A DNA stretch of 64,000 bases from Arenibacter amylolyticus (GCF_002150785.1 NZ_MTAZ01000002.1:55934-119933); one strand, 5' to 3'. Positions 6,371-16,344 are shown, counted from the stretch's first letter. The notes: a model not told the origin generated them from the sequence alone. A program made the numbers and translations.

Positions 6371-8461
6371 ATGCAAAGTTTTAGGACAGAATTGGAAAAT
6401 CCGGTAGTTGAAAAGGACATTATAGACTTAGCCGATAAAATCCATGAATTTAATGGAGGTAAGCTAGACGAGGAGAAGTTCCGCAGTCTGCGTTTGGCTA
6501 GGGGGATTTATGGACAGCGACAGCCAGGGGTCCAAATGATAAGGATCAAATTACCCTATGGAAAAGTCACGTCCCAGCAGCTTAGGAGGATCTGTGAGGT
6601 TTCTGAGGAATATTCCACTGGCCGATTGCATATCACCACCCGTCAGGATATTCAAATTCACTATGTAGATATTAATCGGACCCCGGAATTATGGGCCCAG
6701 TTAGAAAGAGATGCCATTACAATCCGTGAAGCCTGTGGTAATACGGTACGTAATATTACCGCGAGTGAGACAGCGGGCATAGATGTAAACGAACCTTTTG
6801 ATGTTTCTCCTTATGCCCATGCTTTATTCCAATATTTTTTAAGGAACCCTATTAGTCAGGAAATGGGGAGGAAGTTTAAGGTTTCTTTTTCAGCTTCGGA
6901 TACAGACACCGGGCTCTCCTATATGCACGATCTTGGCTTCATTGCCAAAGTGAAGGATGGGGTAAAAGGATTTAAAGTGATGTTGGGGGGAGGATTGGGC
7001 TCCCAGCCTAGACTTGCCGATGAAATGTATTCCTTTTTGCCAGCTAACCAGATTGTTCCTCTAATGGAAGGAGTGGTGCGGGTTTTTGATCGCTATGGAG
7101 AACGAAAGAGTAGGGCCAAGGCCAGAATGAAATTCCTTATAAAGGATCTTGGTTTGGATGGGTTTAGGGAATTATTGGAGGAAGAGCAATTGGCAATTCC
7201 TTTTCAGACCTATGAAATTGATGCCGATTCCTATCCTGAAGTTACTGTTTCCCAATTGGAACCTCCTACGGTAGTTCTTGAAGACCAGCGCAATTTTGAA
7301 CTTTGGAAGTCCACCAATTTGGTGCCTCAAAAGCAAGAGGGCTACGTGGCAATCGGGGTAAAGGTATTGTTGGGCGACTTTTATATTGATAAGGCAAGGC
7401 AGTTGGCAGATTTGGTAGAGAAGTACGCGGCAGGGGAAATTAGATTAACCCTGCGCCAAAACATCCTGATTCCCTATGTGCGAGAATCCCTAGTTCCCTT
7501 TTTCTATCAAGAATTGAAAAAACTTGGTTTTGCAGAGATTGGATACAATACGGCAGTAGATATCACAGCTTGTCCAGGAACAGATACCTGTAACCTTGGA
7601 ATTGCAAGTAGTACGGGAATAGCCGATAAATTGGAAGAGGTAATAAAGGCAGAATACCCGCATTACGTCAATAACCCAGATGTGGTTATAAAAATAAGTG
7701 GATGTATGAACGCTTGTGGACAGCACAATATGGCCAATATCGGTTTCCAAGGGATGTCCGTTAGAACCAAGGATAAATTAGTGGCCCCAGCCCTACAGGT
7801 GTTGTTAGGTGGAGGAAACTTAGGCAATGGAAATGGGCGTTATGCAGATAAAGTGATAAAGATTCCAAGTAAACGCGGACCCGAGGCCCTGCGATCCATT
7901 TTGGACGATTATGATAAAAACGGGAATGGAAAGTCCTTTGTAGATTACTATGAGGAAAAGGGTCAAATGTATTTTTATGACTACTTAAAGCCCTTATCCG
8001 ATGTGACAAACTTGGTTCCTTCAGATTTTATTGATTGGGGGAATTCCGAAAAATATGAGAAGGCCATTGGAGTGGGGGAATGTGCAGGAGTGGTTATCGA
8101 TTTGGTGGCGACCCTTTTATTTGACAGTGAGGAGAAATTGGAAACCTCTAAACTAACCCTGGAAGAAGGAAAGTGGGCAGCTAGTATCTATCATTCCTAT
8201 TCGTCCATGGTAAATACCGCAAAAGCGCTTTTAACCGCTGAAAAAACCAAAGTAAATACCCATATCGGTATTATCAGGGATTTTGACAAGCTTTTTGTGG
8301 AGACAGGGAAGTTTAAACTGGAAGAAGGATTTGAGAAATCTGTTCTTCAATTGAAAGAAAATGCGCCCACAGAGGCTTTTGCTAAATCGTATTTGAAAAA
8401 AGCTGAAGATTTTCTGAGCGCAGTAGAAACGTATAGACAATTGGAACTGGCAACAACCTAA
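6371..8461 (+). CDS. Siroheme-dependent sulfite reductase with extra C-terminal domain
   Basis: A 696-residue nitrite/sulfite reductase hemoprotein-type enzyme. The two ferredoxin-like halves contain the siroheme-binding Arg-rich segment GRLHITTRQDIQIHY. The [4Fe-4S]-siroheme ligands are C401, C407, C445 and C449 (CPGTDTC and GCMNACG). After residue ~550 there is an additional helical domain containing long Glu/Lys-rich helices, as in flavobacterial proteins annotated as HEPN-domain sulfite reductases. The likely reaction is six-electron reduction of sulfite to sulfide. Its place after cysHDN and before the siroheme methyltransferase supports sulfite over nitrite as substrate. The extra domain is unexplained. 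The uroporphyrinogen methyltransferase gene follows after 4 bp. Confidence 0.88.
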   Translation: MQSFRTELENPVVEKDIIDLADKIHEFNGGKLDEEKFRSLRLARGIYGQRQPGVQMIRIKLPYGKVTSQQLRRICEVSEEYSTGRLHITTRQDIQIHYVDINRTPELWAQLERDAITIREACGNTVRNITASETAGIDVNEPFDVSPYAHALFQYFLRNPISQEMGRKFKVSFSASDTDTGLSYMHDLGFIAKVKDGVKGFKVMLGGGLGSQPRLADEMYSFLPANQIVPLMEGVVRVFDRYGERKSRAKARMKFLIKDLGLDGFRELLEEEQLAIPFQTYEIDADSYPEVTVSQLEPPTVVLEDQRNFELWKSTNLVPQKQEGYVAIGVKVLLGDFYIDKARQLADLVEKYAAGEIRLTLRQNILIPYVRESLVPFFYQELKKLGFAEIGYNTAVDITACPGTDTCNLGIASSTGIADKLEEVIKAEYPHYVNNPDVVIKISGCMNACGQHNMANIGFQGMSVRTKDKLVAPALQVLLGGGNLGNGNGRYADKVIKIPSKRGPEALRSILDDYDKNGNGKSFVDYYEEKGQMYFYDYLKPLSDVTNLVPSDFIDWGNSEKYEKAIGVGECAGVVIDLVATLLFDSEEKLETSKLTLEEGKWAASIYHSYSSMVNTAKALLTAEKTKVNTHIGIIRDFDKLFVETGKFKLEEGFEKSVLQLKENAPTEAFAKSYLKKAEDFLSAVETYRQLELATT

Positions 8462-8465
8462 GAGC

Positions 8466-9317
8466 ATGAGAAGTAACAATAAAAAATTGGAAGCGGTAAA
8501 CGCCCCATTCCACCCCAAAACCAAGGTGGTTGGAAAGCTAACGGTAATTGGGGCAGGTCCTGGAGATGTAGAGCTCATTACGCTTAAGGCCGTCAATGTG
8601 CTTAAGACCGCCAATGTGGTGCTCTATGACGCCCTAGTGGATACTTCCTTATTGGAATACGCCCCTCATGCCGAACATATTTTTGTGGGTAAGAGAAAGG
8701 GATGCTATGCCTACCAACAAGATCAAATTAACGACCTTATTGTAAGTAGGGGCTTAACACACGGCCATGTAGTGCGACTAAAAGGGGGAGATCCCTTTGT
8801 TTTTGGAAGAGGTGCCGAAGAAATGGAATACGCGGCAAGTAAAGGTTTAAAGGTTGCTATGGTTCCAGGAATCTCTTCCTCCTTGGCCGTACCGGCTTCC
8901 CAACACATTCCAGTGACCAAGAGAGGGGTCTCGGAAAGTTTCTGGGTTATCACCGGAACCACTAAGGATCATAAACTATCTTCCGATGTAGCCCTGGCTG
9001 CTAAGTCGAGCGCCACCGTGGTAATCCTGATGGGGATGAGCAAACTTTCGGAAATAGTGGAATTGTTTTCCAAAGAAGGTAAAGGAGAGCTCCCCATCGC
9101 CATCATCCAAAATGGAACCTGTAAAAATGAAAAGATAGGGATTGGAACTATAGGCACTATCCAAGAGGTAGTGGCAGAAAAGGAATTGAGCAATCCCGCG
9201 ATCATTCTTATAGGCGAGGTGGTAAACCATCGTTCTCAGGTGAAGGAGCATATCCAAAATATTATAAGCAATTCCCAACATCAACAGGCCTTTTCGCAAG
9301 AAGAGGTGATTATATAA
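8466..9317 (+). CDS. cobA: Uroporphyrinogen-III C-methyltransferase
   Basis: A 283-residue SUMT-type tetrapyrrole methylase. It shows LTVIGAGPGDVELITLKA near residue 20, DALVD, the VRLKGGDPFVFGRGAEE block, VPGISS and a late conserved ILIGEVV. It transfers two methyl groups from SAM to uroporphyrinogen III to make precorrin-2, the first step to siroheme, the cofactor of the sulfite reductase encoded 4 bp upstream. It lacks the dehydrogenase/ferrochelatase half of CysG, so those steps need another gene outside this window. About 20 extra residues precede the catalytic domain. It is in the same operon as the reductase and the downstream flavoprotein. Confidence 0.92.
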   Translation: MRSNNKKLEAVNAPFHPKTKVVGKLTVIGAGPGDVELITLKAVNVLKTANVVLYDALVDTSLLEYAPHAEHIFVGKRKGCYAYQQDQINDLIVSRGLTHGHVVRLKGGDPFVFGRGAEEMEYAASKGLKVAMVPGISSSLAVPASQHIPVTKRGVSESFWVITGTTKDHKLSSDVALAAKSSATVVILMGMSKLSEIVELFSKEGKGELPIAIIQNGTCKNEKIGIGTIGTIQEVVAEKELSNPAIILIGEVVNHRSQVKEHIQNIISNSQHQQAFSQEEVII

Positions 9318-9337
9318 CCAGATATAAAAGAAGGAGC

Positions 9338-10402
9338 ATGATTAAAACAGATATTCTAATAATAGGAGCCGGACCAACAGGACTATTCACCGTTTTTGAA
9401 GCGGGATTGTTAAAACTAAAAACGCATCTTATAGACGCATTGCCCCAACCAGGAGGACAGTGTTCAGAAATATACCCGAAGAAACCAATTTATGATATCC
9501 CTGCATTTCCCGAAATCTTGGCAGGTGATCTGGTTAAAAATCTAATGCAGCAAATTGAGCCTTTTGAGCCAGGGTTTACCCTTGCAGAACGGGCAGAGAC
9601 CTTGGAGAAATTAGAAGATGGTAGCTTTATTGTTACCACCAATAAAGGGACCAAGCACCATGCACCGGTAGTGGTTATTGCCGGAGGATTGGGATCCTTT
9701 GAGCCTAGAAAGCCCTTGATTCCCAATTTGGTGGACTTTGAAGATAAAGGGGTAGCATATATGATTAAGGACCCAGAAGTATATCGGGATAAGAAAGTAG
9801 TGATTTCCGGAGGGGGGGATTCTGCCTTGGATTGGGCTATTTTCTTAGCGGATGTTGCTTCGGAAGTTTCCTTGGTGCATAGGCGAAACGAATTTAGGGG
9901 AGCATTGGATTCGGTACAAAAAGCCTCCGAGTTGGCCGCAGCAGGCAAAATAAAATTGTTTACGGAAGCTGAGGTGGCCCGCCTTTACGGGGACGAGCAT
10001 TTAGAGGCAGTAGTGATAAAACACAACAAGGAGGGGAAGGGTGAAACCTATGTGGAGACCGATTTCTTTATTCCCTTGTTCGGATTATCCCCTAAACTAG
10101 GACCTATTGGCAATTGGGGATTAGAGATAGAAAAGAATGCCATTAAGGTGAATAATGCCTATGACTATCAGACCAATATTCCAGGGGTATATGCCATTGG
10201 GGATGTAAATACCTACCCTGGTAAACTTAAGTTGATTCTATCTGGATTTCACGAAGCGGCCGTAATGTGCCAAAGTGCCTATCAACTAATTAACCCTGGA
10301 AAGCGTTATGTGATGAAATATACTACCGTAGGGGGAGTAACAGGCTTTGACGGAAGTAAGAAGGAAGCCAAAAAAGAAGTGGTGCAGAGTATCATGGCCT
10401 AG
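9338..10402 (+). CDS. Ferredoxin-NADP reductase-like NAD(P)/FAD oxidoreductase
   Basis: A 354-residue flavoprotein of the thioredoxin-reductase-like FNR type (YumC family). The FAD site is ILIIGAGPTGLFTVFEAG at the N-terminus, followed by PQPGGQCSEIYP, the NADPH site VVISGGGDSALDWA near residue 155 and the FAD-capping YAIGDVNTYPGKLKLILSG. There is no CxxC redox pair, which excludes thioredoxin reductase proper. It should pass electrons from NADPH to ferredoxin. Its place as last gene after sulfite reductase suggests that it supplies the six electrons for sulfite reduction (inference). A strong terminator follows ~100 bp downstream. Confidence 0.88.
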   Translation: MIKTDILIIGAGPTGLFTVFEAGLLKLKTHLIDALPQPGGQCSEIYPKKPIYDIPAFPEILAGDLVKNLMQQIEPFEPGFTLAERAETLEKLEDGSFIVTTNKGTKHHAPVVVIAGGLGSFEPRKPLIPNLVDFEDKGVAYMIKDPEVYRDKKVVISGGGDSALDWAIFLADVASEVSLVHRRNEFRGALDSVQKASELAAAGKIKLFTEAEVARLYGDEHLEAVVIKHNKEGKGETYVETDFFIPLFGLSPKLGPIGNWGLEIEKNAIKVNNAYDYQTNIPGVYAIGDVNTYPGKLKLILSGFHEAAVMCQSAYQLINPGKRYVMKYTTVGGVTGFDGSKKEAKKEVVQSIMA

Positions 10403-10504
10403 GGGTAGATCGCCCAAAGCGCAGTCAGGCCTTAAAATGTTCCCTATTCTGAAGGAATGTTTATGGATGGCTGCTATTATAATTATGAATTTGAATTGGC
10501 TGAA

Positions 10505-10541
10505 AAATACCTGTTGGAGTAAAGAAATCCAACAGGTATTT
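10505..10541 (+). terminator. Rho-independent terminator of the sulfite reductase operon
   Basis: A perfect 14-bp stem, AAATACCTGTTGGA (10505-10518) with TCCAACAGGTATTT (10528-10541), encloses a 9-base loop. Its A-rich left and T-rich right flanks would act as a terminator in either direction. It separates the sulfur operon from the methionine riboswitch. Confidence 0.8.
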
Positions 10542-10587
10542 GTGCTTTTGGAGAACGCCCGTCAGGTCAAAAAAAACAGGGCATTCC

Positions 10588-10618
10588 TTGCTTTTGCAGT
10601 TAGTGTTGCGTTACTTTG
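10588..10618 (+). promoter_or_regulatory. Promoter upstream of the SAM riboswitch
   Basis: TTG (10588-10590), a 20-base spacer, then TTACTTTG (10611-10618) resembles the bacteroidete TTG/TAnnTTTG promoter with one mismatch. Transcription would start near 10622, about 25 nt before the riboswitch P1 stem. Confidence 0.5.
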
Positions 10619-10645
10619 CACTTTGTTCATTATCAATTTGAATAC

Positions 10646-10793
10646 GTTATCAAGAAAGGCGGAGGGACTAGACCCAATGAAGCCTTAGCAACCCTTTGTC
10701 TCTTTCCCAATCTTATAGGAAGTATAAAGAAGGTGCTACGTTCTAATCCGTACGTAAAACAGCAGTATTGTTTTAAAATTCGGAATAGATAAC
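10646..10793 (+). ncRNA. SAM-I (S-box) riboswitch
   Basis: The class I core is plain: AAGGCGGAGGGACTAGACCC, ATGAAGCCTTAGCAACC, and later AAGGTGCTA followed by TTCTAATCC. The outer P1 helix is GTTATC (10646-10651) with GATAAC (10788-10793). It lies ~190 nt before the split methionine synthase genes and should lower their expression when SAM is abundant. No strong terminator directly follows. Downstream there are only a small hairpin (TTCTGGT-aca-ACCAGAA, 10908-10924) and a weak AGCC/GGCT stem near 10947, so the expression platform is unclear. Confidence 0.92.
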
Positions 10794-10978
10794 AGAAAGA
10801 AAGGCCCTAGCCCCAATCGCTCCCTCACTTGATTACGAAATACTTAAATGCAATGGTTAAACACGGTATAATCCGGGTGTGTAGACCGTTGAAGAAGAAT
10901 TGATTATTTCTGGTACAACCAGAACTAGTATTTATTTAAAGGTGAAAGCCATTTGGGCTGATTTTATTTATAAAGGAG

Positions 10979-11989
10979 ATGAAGAATATTCAGGAGATAT
11001 TAAAAGAACGGATTATGGTGTTGGATGGTGCTATGGGTACCATGATACAGCGCCATAAGTTTACGGAGGAGGATTTTAGAGGAGAGCGTTTTAAGGATTG
11101 GCCCAGCCCATTGCAGGGGAACAATGACCTTTTATCTCTTACCCAGCCCGATACCATAGCGGATATTCACCGCCAGTATTTTGCGGCCGGGGCCGATATT
11201 GTGGAAACCAATACCTTTTCTAGTACCACTATCGGAATGGCAGATTATGGGATGCAAGAGTTGGTGTACGACCTTAATTATGAATCGGCCAAACTGGCCA
11301 AGGAGGTAGCTGCCGAGTTTAATGCGAAAGAACCGCATAAGCCAAGATTTGTGGCAGGGAGTATTGGACCTACTACCAAAACCGCAAGTATGTCTCCAGA
11401 TGTAAATGACCCTGGCTTTAGGGCAATTTCCTTCGATCAGTTGCGAGCGGCCTATAAACAACAGGTGGAAGCCTTGTTAGACGGTGGCTGCGATATTTTA
11501 TTGGTGGAAACTGTTTTTGATACCTTAAATGCCAAAGCAGCCTTGTTTGCCATAGAAGAAGTTAAGGAAGAACGGAATTTGGGCGTCCCCATTATGGTCA
11601 GCGGTACCATTACCGATGCTTCTGGACGCACGCTCTCCGGACAAACGGCAGAAGCGTTTTTAATTTCTATAAGTCATATTCCCATGTTATCGGTGGGACT
11701 CAATTGTGCCTTGGGAGCCAGTCAGTTGGTGCCACACTTGGAAGTGCTATGCGCCAAATCCGAGCATGCCGTATCTGCCCACCCCAACGCAGGATTGCCT
11801 AATGCGTTTGGAGAATACGATGAAACCCCAGAACAGATGGCTTCCCAGATAAAAGAATACGCCGAGAAGAAATTAGTGAATATTGTTGGTGGATGTTGTG
11901 GAACTACCCCAGAGCATATTAAGGCCATGGTAGACATAGTAAAGGATTACAGTCCTAGGCAAATACAAACGTTGATACCAATAAGTTAA
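10979..11989 (+). CDS. metH: Methionine synthase, homocysteine-binding part (split MetH, part 1)
   Basis: A 336-residue homocysteine S-methyltransferase domain equal to the N-terminal module of cobalamin-dependent MetH. It begins with [13 protein letters not shown]. The three zinc-binding cysteines are C243 (GLNCALGA) and C306-C307 (GGCCGTT), matching E. coli MetH C247, C310 and C311 in spacing. It activates homocysteine thiolate for methylation by the cobalamin module, which is encoded separately from 12973. AAAGGAG immediately before ATG 10979 may aid initiation. The SAM riboswitch lies upstream. The stop codon overlaps the next ATG by one base (TAATG). The split into two genes is a real gene break and not a frameshift, because another gene lies between. 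Confidence 0.9.
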   Translation: MKNIQEILKERIMVLDGAMGTMIQRHKFTEEDFRGERFKDWPSPLQGNNDLLSLTQPDTIADIHRQYFAAGADIVETNTFSSTTIGMADYGMQELVYDLNYESAKLAKEVAAEFNAKEPHKPRFVAGSIGPTTKTASMSPDVNDPGFRAISFDQLRAAYKQQVEALLDGGCDILLVETVFDTLNAKAALFAIEEVKEERNLGVPIMVSGTITDASGRTLSGQTAEAFLISISHIPMLSVGLNCALGASQLVPHLEVLCAKSEHAVSAHPNAGLPNAFGEYDETPEQMASQIKEYAEKKLVNIVGGCCGTTPEHIKAMVDIVKDYSPRQIQTLIPIS

Positions 11990-12930
11990 TGATACCCACC
12001 AAAGAGACTCTTCTTGAGGCTGGGCGGCGCATCGCCCCTTTTGTCCATAGAACACCGGTGTTCACCTCCCGATTGTTAAATGATATTTCCGGGACGCAGC
12101 TGTTTTTTAAAAGCGAGAACCTGCAGAAAATGGGAGCCTTTAAAATGAGGGGTGCCATTAATGCCATTCAGCAATTAACGGAGCAGGAGAGGAAAGCAGG
12201 GGTAGTGACCCATTCTTCCGGGAATTTCGGTCAGGCACTGGCCTTGGCAGCCAAGAACTTAGGGGTAACTGCCTATATAGTAATGCCAAGTAGTACCCCG
12301 GCAGTAAAAATTGAGGCCGTAAAATCCTATGGGGGGAAGGTGGTAATTTCCGAACCCACCTTGGCAGCCAGGGAACGGGAGGCTCAGAAAATAGTAGCTG
12401 AAAAAAAAGCGGTATTTATACACCCTTCTAACAACTTGAATGTGTTAGTAGGACAGGGTACCGCAGCCATGGAATTATTGGAAGATTATCCAGATCTAGA
12501 GTATATAATAACCCCAGTAGGGGGTGGCGGACTTATTGCTGGGACTGCGCTTGTTGCCCATTATTTTGGTAAGGAGTGTAGGGTAATTGGCGGGGAGCCC
12601 TTTGCGGTAGATGATGCCTATCGCTCCCTAAAAAGCGGGAAGATAGAGGTGAATACCACCACCAATACCATTGCAGACGGATTAAAAACGCATTTGGGAG
12701 ATATTAACTTTCCCATTATCAAAGCCTTGGTTTCAGAGATTATACGGGTGGAGGAGCAAGAGATAAAACAGGCGATGAAATTAATCTGGGAACGGATGAA
12801 AATTGTCATAGAACCTTCCAGTGCTGTTCCCTTTGCCGCATTGCTGCGGGAAAAGGAAGAGTTTAAAAATAAACGAATTGGCATTATCCTCTCTGGGGGA
12901 AATGTGGATTTATCAAATATATCATTTTAA
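11989..12930 (+). CDS. PLP-dependent threonine/serine dehydratase-like enzyme
   Basis: A 313-residue fold-type-II PLP enzyme related to threonine dehydratase, serine racemase and hydroxyaspartate ammonia-lyase. It has FFKSENLQKMGAFKMRGA with Schiff-base K52, the substrate loop HSSGNFGQALALAA, the phosphate-binding glycine loop VGGGGL and the closing SGGNVDLS. It lacks the C-terminal ACT regulatory domain of biosynthetic IlvA, so it is the short catabolic or racemase type. The exact reaction is open; deamination of serine or threonine fits best. It is sandwiched between the two methionine synthase genes, with 1-bp translational overlap to the first, and therefore falls under the same SAM riboswitch. 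Confidence 0.82.
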   Translation: MIPTKETLLEAGRRIAPFVHRTPVFTSRLLNDISGTQLFFKSENLQKMGAFKMRGAINAIQQLTEQERKAGVVTHSSGNFGQALALAAKNLGVTAYIVMPSSTPAVKIEAVKSYGGKVVISEPTLAAREREAQKIVAEKKAVFIHPSNNLNVLVGQGTAAMELLEDYPDLEYIITPVGGGGLIAGTALVAHYFGKECRVIGGEPFAVDDAYRSLKSGKIEVNTTTNTIADGLKTHLGDINFPIIKALVSEIIRVEEQEIKQAMKLIWERMKIVIEPSSAVPFAALLREKEEFKNKRIGIILSGGNVDLSNISF

Positions 12931-12972
12931 GATCGGTAAAAACGATCTATAAAAATCATTATAAAAATATAC

Positions 12973-15678
12973 ATGGGCTATACTGAGCAGAAAAATGGGG
13001 ATAGGTATTTAAAGCTCTCTGGATTGGAGCCGTTGGTGGTTACTCCAGAAAGTAATTTTGTGAACGTAGGCGAACGTACCAATGTGGCTGGTTCCAAAAG
13101 ATTTCTCAGGTTAATTAAGGAAGAGAAATTTGAGGAGGCCTTGGATATTGCCCGAGAACAGGTAGAGGCAGGAGCGCAGATCTTGGACGTAAATATGGAC
13201 GATGGTCTCTTGGATGGAGTAAAGGCCATGGTGCAGTTTTTAAACTTGATTGTTTCCGAACCTGATATTGCTAGGGTCCCTATTATGATTGATAGTTCTA
13301 AATGGGAGATTATAGAAGCTGGACTCCAAGTGGTACAAGGGAAATGTGTGGTGAACTCCATCAGTCTTAAAGAAGGCGAGGAAGAGTTTATTGAACACGC
13401 TAAATTAATTAGACGCTATGGAGCCGCCGTTATTGTGATGGCTTTTGATGAGGTGGGGCAGGCCGATACGTATGAGCGACGTATAGAAATATCTAAACGA
13501 TCCTATGATATACTGGTAGACCAGGTAGGGTTTCCGCCAGAGGATATTATTTTTGACCTGAACGTTTTTCCCGTAGCTACGGGGATGGATGAGCATAAGT
13601 TGAATGCCTTAGATTTTATTCGGGCTACCGCCTGGGTGAAGGAGAATTTGCCTTATTGTAGCGTAAGTGGTGGAGTAAGTAACGTTTCCTTTAGTTTTAG
13701 GGGGAATAATCCCGTGCGGGAGGCCATGCACTCGGTCTTTCTATACCACGCCATAAAAGCGGGTATGAATATGGGTATCGTTAACCCCAGTATGTTGGAG
13801 GTATATGACGATATCCCCAAAGACCTTTTAGAGCATGTAGAAGATGTAATTCTCAATAGACGTGAGGATGCTACAGAGCGCTTGTTAGATTTTGCTGAAT
13901 CTGTAGTAGGGAAAGCGAAAGAAAATAAAGTAGATCTGTCTTGGAGGGAAGAACCCCTGCAAAACCGTATCACCAGAGCCCTAGTAAAAGGGATAGATCA
14001 ATATGTTGTAGAAGATGTAGAAGAGGCCAGGCTTAGTGTAGCGGCACCCATTCAAGTGATTGAAGGTCATTTAATGACGGGAATGAACGTGGTGGGAGAT
14101 CTTTTTCAAAGCGGGAAGATGTTTTTGCCACAGGTGGTAAAATCGGCCCGAGTTATGAAGAAAGCAGTTGCCTACCTATTGCCGTTTATTGAAGAGGAAA
14201 AATTGAAGAACCCCTTGCCCGAAGGGGAAGAATCCGCTGCCGGAAAAATATTGATGGCTACGGTGAAAGGCGATGTGCACGATATTGGAAAAAATATTGT
14301 GAGTGTGGTCTTGGCCTGTAACAACTATGAGATTGTAGACTTGGGGGTAATGGTACCACCAGAGAAGATAATTAATGTTGCCAAGGAAGAAAAAGTAGAT
14401 ATCATTGGCTTAAGTGGCCTTATTACGCCTTCCTTGGACGAAATGGTGTTCCTTGCCAAGGAGATGGAGCGACAAAACTTTACGGTTCCCTTGTTAATTG
14501 GGGGGGCAACTACTAGTAAGGCCCATACGGCGGTGAAGATAGATCCCCAGTACAAGAATGCGGTGGTGCACGTAAACGATGCCTCGCGAGCCGTGACCGT
14601 AGTGGGGGATTTGTTGCAGAAAGAAAGTGCTTCCAACTACAAGGAGAGTATAAAAATGGATTATGCCGAATTTAGGGAGAGTTTCCTGAAAAGGGGCCGA
14701 CGCAGGGAGTATATAAAACTGGAAGATGCCCGGGCAAATAAATATCAGGTAGATTGGGAAAAATCCCAAATTATAAAGCCTAATAAGTTAGGCATACAAC
14801 TTATAGAGAATATGGACCTAAGGGAATTGGTGCCTTTTATAGATTGGTCCCCTTTCTTTAGAAGTTGGGAGTTGCACGGAAGGTATCCCAATATTTTGGA
14901 GGATGAGGTGGTTGGCCAACAGGCCAAGGAGCTGTTTGCCGATGCCAAGGTAATGTTGAAAAAGATCCTGGACGAAAACCTGTTTCAGGCTAAGGGTATT
15001 TTTGGACTCTTCCCTGCAAATACCGTGAACGATGACGATATAGAACTTACCCATAATGGGGAGAAGACCTATTTTAGGACTCTTAGGCAACAGTCTAAAA
15101 AATATAAGGATAGACCTAATTTGGCCCTTGCCGATTTTATAGCGCCCAAAGATAGTGGGATAACAGATTACGTAGGCTGCTTTTGTGTCTCCGCTGGTTT
15201 TGGTTCCGATGAACTGGCTAATAGTTATCGGGATAATTTGGACGATTACAACAGTATATTGGTAAAGGCGCTGGCCGACCGATTTGCGGAGGCGTTTGCC
15301 GAATATTTACACTTGGAAGTGAGAAAGGTGCATTGGGGCTATGCTTCCGAAGAAGCCTTGGATAATGAAGAATTAATTAAAGAAGAGTACAAGGGAATTA
15401 GACCGGCACCCGGTTATCCTGCCTGTCCAGATCATTTGGAGAAACTTACCATTTGGGAACTGTTGCAGGTGGAAGAAAAAATTGGGGTGCAATTAACGGA
15501 TAGTTTGGCTATGTGGCCGGCAGCCAGTGTTAGTGGCTATTATTTCGGGAATGAAGAGGCCCGATATTTTGGACTCGGAAAAATCAAGGAAGATCAGGTA
15601 GCCGATTTTGCAGCGCGGAAAGATATTCCTCTGGAAGAGGCTAGTAAATGGTTAGCGCCCAATATCGCAGATGATTAA
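12973..15678 (+). CDS. metH: Methionine synthase, folate/B12/activation part (split MetH, part 2)
   Basis: A 901-residue protein with the remaining MetH modules in order. The pterin-binding domain (residues ~20-290) includes [25 protein letters not shown] and IDSSKWE. The cap and cobalamin-binding domain (~320-560) includes [11 protein letters not shown], where H436 is the lower cobalt ligand. The C-terminal SAM-dependent activation domain (~570-901) includes [12 protein letters not shown] and [12 protein letters not shown]. It takes methyl from methyl-tetrahydrofolate and, with the separate homocysteine module, forms methionine. The start at ATG 12973 follows a 42-bp gap. Methyl-tetrahydrofolate is supplied by MetF, encoded downstream. 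Confidence 0.93.
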   Translation: MGYTEQKNGDRYLKLSGLEPLVVTPESNFVNVGERTNVAGSKRFLRLIKEEKFEEALDIAREQVEAGAQILDVNMDDGLLDGVKAMVQFLNLIVSEPDIARVPIMIDSSKWEIIEAGLQVVQGKCVVNSISLKEGEEEFIEHAKLIRRYGAAVIVMAFDEVGQADTYERRIEISKRSYDILVDQVGFPPEDIIFDLNVFPVATGMDEHKLNALDFIRATAWVKENLPYCSVSGGVSNVSFSFRGNNPVREAMHSVFLYHAIKAGMNMGIVNPSMLEVYDDIPKDLLEHVEDVILNRREDATERLLDFAESVVGKAKENKVDLSWREEPLQNRITRALVKGIDQYVVEDVEEARLSVAAPIQVIEGHLMTGMNVVGDLFQSGKMFLPQVVKSARVMKKAVAYLLPFIEEEKLKNPLPEGEESAAGKILMATVKGDVHDIGKNIVSVVLACNNYEIVDLGVMVPPEKIINVAKEEKVDIIGLSGLITPSLDEMVFLAKEMERQNFTVPLLIGGATTSKAHTAVKIDPQYKNAVVHVNDASRAVTVVGDLLQKESASNYKESIKMDYAEFRESFLKRGRRREYIKLEDARANKYQVDWEKSQIIKPNKLGIQLIENMDLRELVPFIDWSPFFRSWELHGRYPNILEDEVVGQQAKELFADAKVMLKKILDENLFQAKGIFGLFPANTVNDDDIELTHNGEKTYFRTLRQQSKKYKDRPNLALADFIAPKDSGITDYVGCFCVSAGFGSDELANSYRDNLDDYNSILVKALADRFAEAFAEYLHLEVRKVHWGYASEEALDNEELIKEEYKGIRPAPGYPACPDHLEKLTIWELLQVEEKIGVQLTDSLAMWPAASVSGYYFGNEEARYFGLGKIKEDQVADFAARKDIPLEEASKWLAPNIADD

Positions 15679-15683
15679 TTGGT

Positions 15684-16140
15684 TGATTTGGAGATGTGTT
15701 GATTTGGAAATTTGCTAATGCATTGATAATGTAACAATGTAGCAATTGGTTAATGTAACAATGGGTTGTTAATTTCGAAATGTATTGATTTGGAAATGTA
15801 TTGATTTGGAGATTTGCCGATTTGGAGATTTGCTAATGCATTGATAATGTAAAAATGTAGCAATTGGTTAGTGTGTCAATGTACCATTGTAGCGATGTAC
15901 TAATGTAACAATGTGCCAATGTACCAAAGTAGCAATGAACCAAAGTAGCAATGAACCAATGTAGCAATGAACCAATGTAGCGATGGGTTGATTTGGAGAT
16001 TTGTTGATTTGGAAATGTGTCAATGTATTGATAATGTGAAAATGTAGCAATTGGTTAGTGTGTCAATGTACCATTGTAGCGATGTACTAATGTAACAATG
16101 TGCCAAAGTAGCAATGAACCAATGTAGCGATGGGCTAATA
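15684..16140. repeat. Degenerate ~10-bp tandem repeat region between metH and metF
   Basis: About 450 bp built from short phased units such as AATGTAGC, AATGAACC, AATGTACC and TTGATTTGGAGA, many spaced 10 bp apart. A longer block of ~78 bp (15841-15919) is repeated with one mismatch at 16028-16106, so the array has also grown by larger duplication. Every frame is of low complexity and no credible protein is encoded. Copy number is likely to vary between strains. Confidence 0.75.
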
Positions 16141-16170
16141 ATATGCTATAGATTTCATTAGATGATTTAT

Positions 16171-16260
16171 TACCGCGTTAGGGATAGGAACGATATCTTT
16201 TTTAGGGCTTGTTCCTAAAAAAATTTAGTGGATAGCCCGGCCCTTTAGGGAAACGCCATA
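16171..16260 (+). ncRNA. Structured intergenic element resembling the Flavo-1 RNA motif
   Basis: The core GCGTTAGGGATAGGAACGAT, then a T-rich/A-rich stem (TTTTTTAGG with CCTAAAAAA), then TTTAGTGGATAGCCCGGCCC, is a conserved intergenic pattern of flavobacteria that I associate with the Flavo-1 RNA motif. The outer ends pair: GCGTT (16175-16179) with AACGC (16252-16256). It precedes metF by ~115 bp on the same strand. Its function is unknown. The name is from memory; the stem structure is seen in the sequence. Confidence 0.5.
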
Positions 16261-16344
16261 ATCCATCATCGGACTGCAAGCATAGTAAGCAAGACTACTT
16301 GTGGGATAATGGGAATAAGGGAATGTTGAATTTTTAAAATAAGG

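Noticed and set aside
9338..10402. Thioredoxin reductase as identity of the flavoprotein
   Set aside because: The CxxC redox pair between the FAD and NADPH domains is absent, so the ferredoxin-NADP reductase type is favoured.
10347..10688. 113-codon frame after the ferredoxin-NADP reductase-like gene
   Set aside because: It overlaps that gene's end, the terminator hairpin and the SAM riboswitch core; its last residues are the translated riboswitch. Not a gene.
15868..16050. 60-codon minus-strand frame in the decamer repeats
   Set aside because: It translates only the repeat (HWFIATLVHWHI-type periodicity). Open because the repeat lacks stops in that frame.
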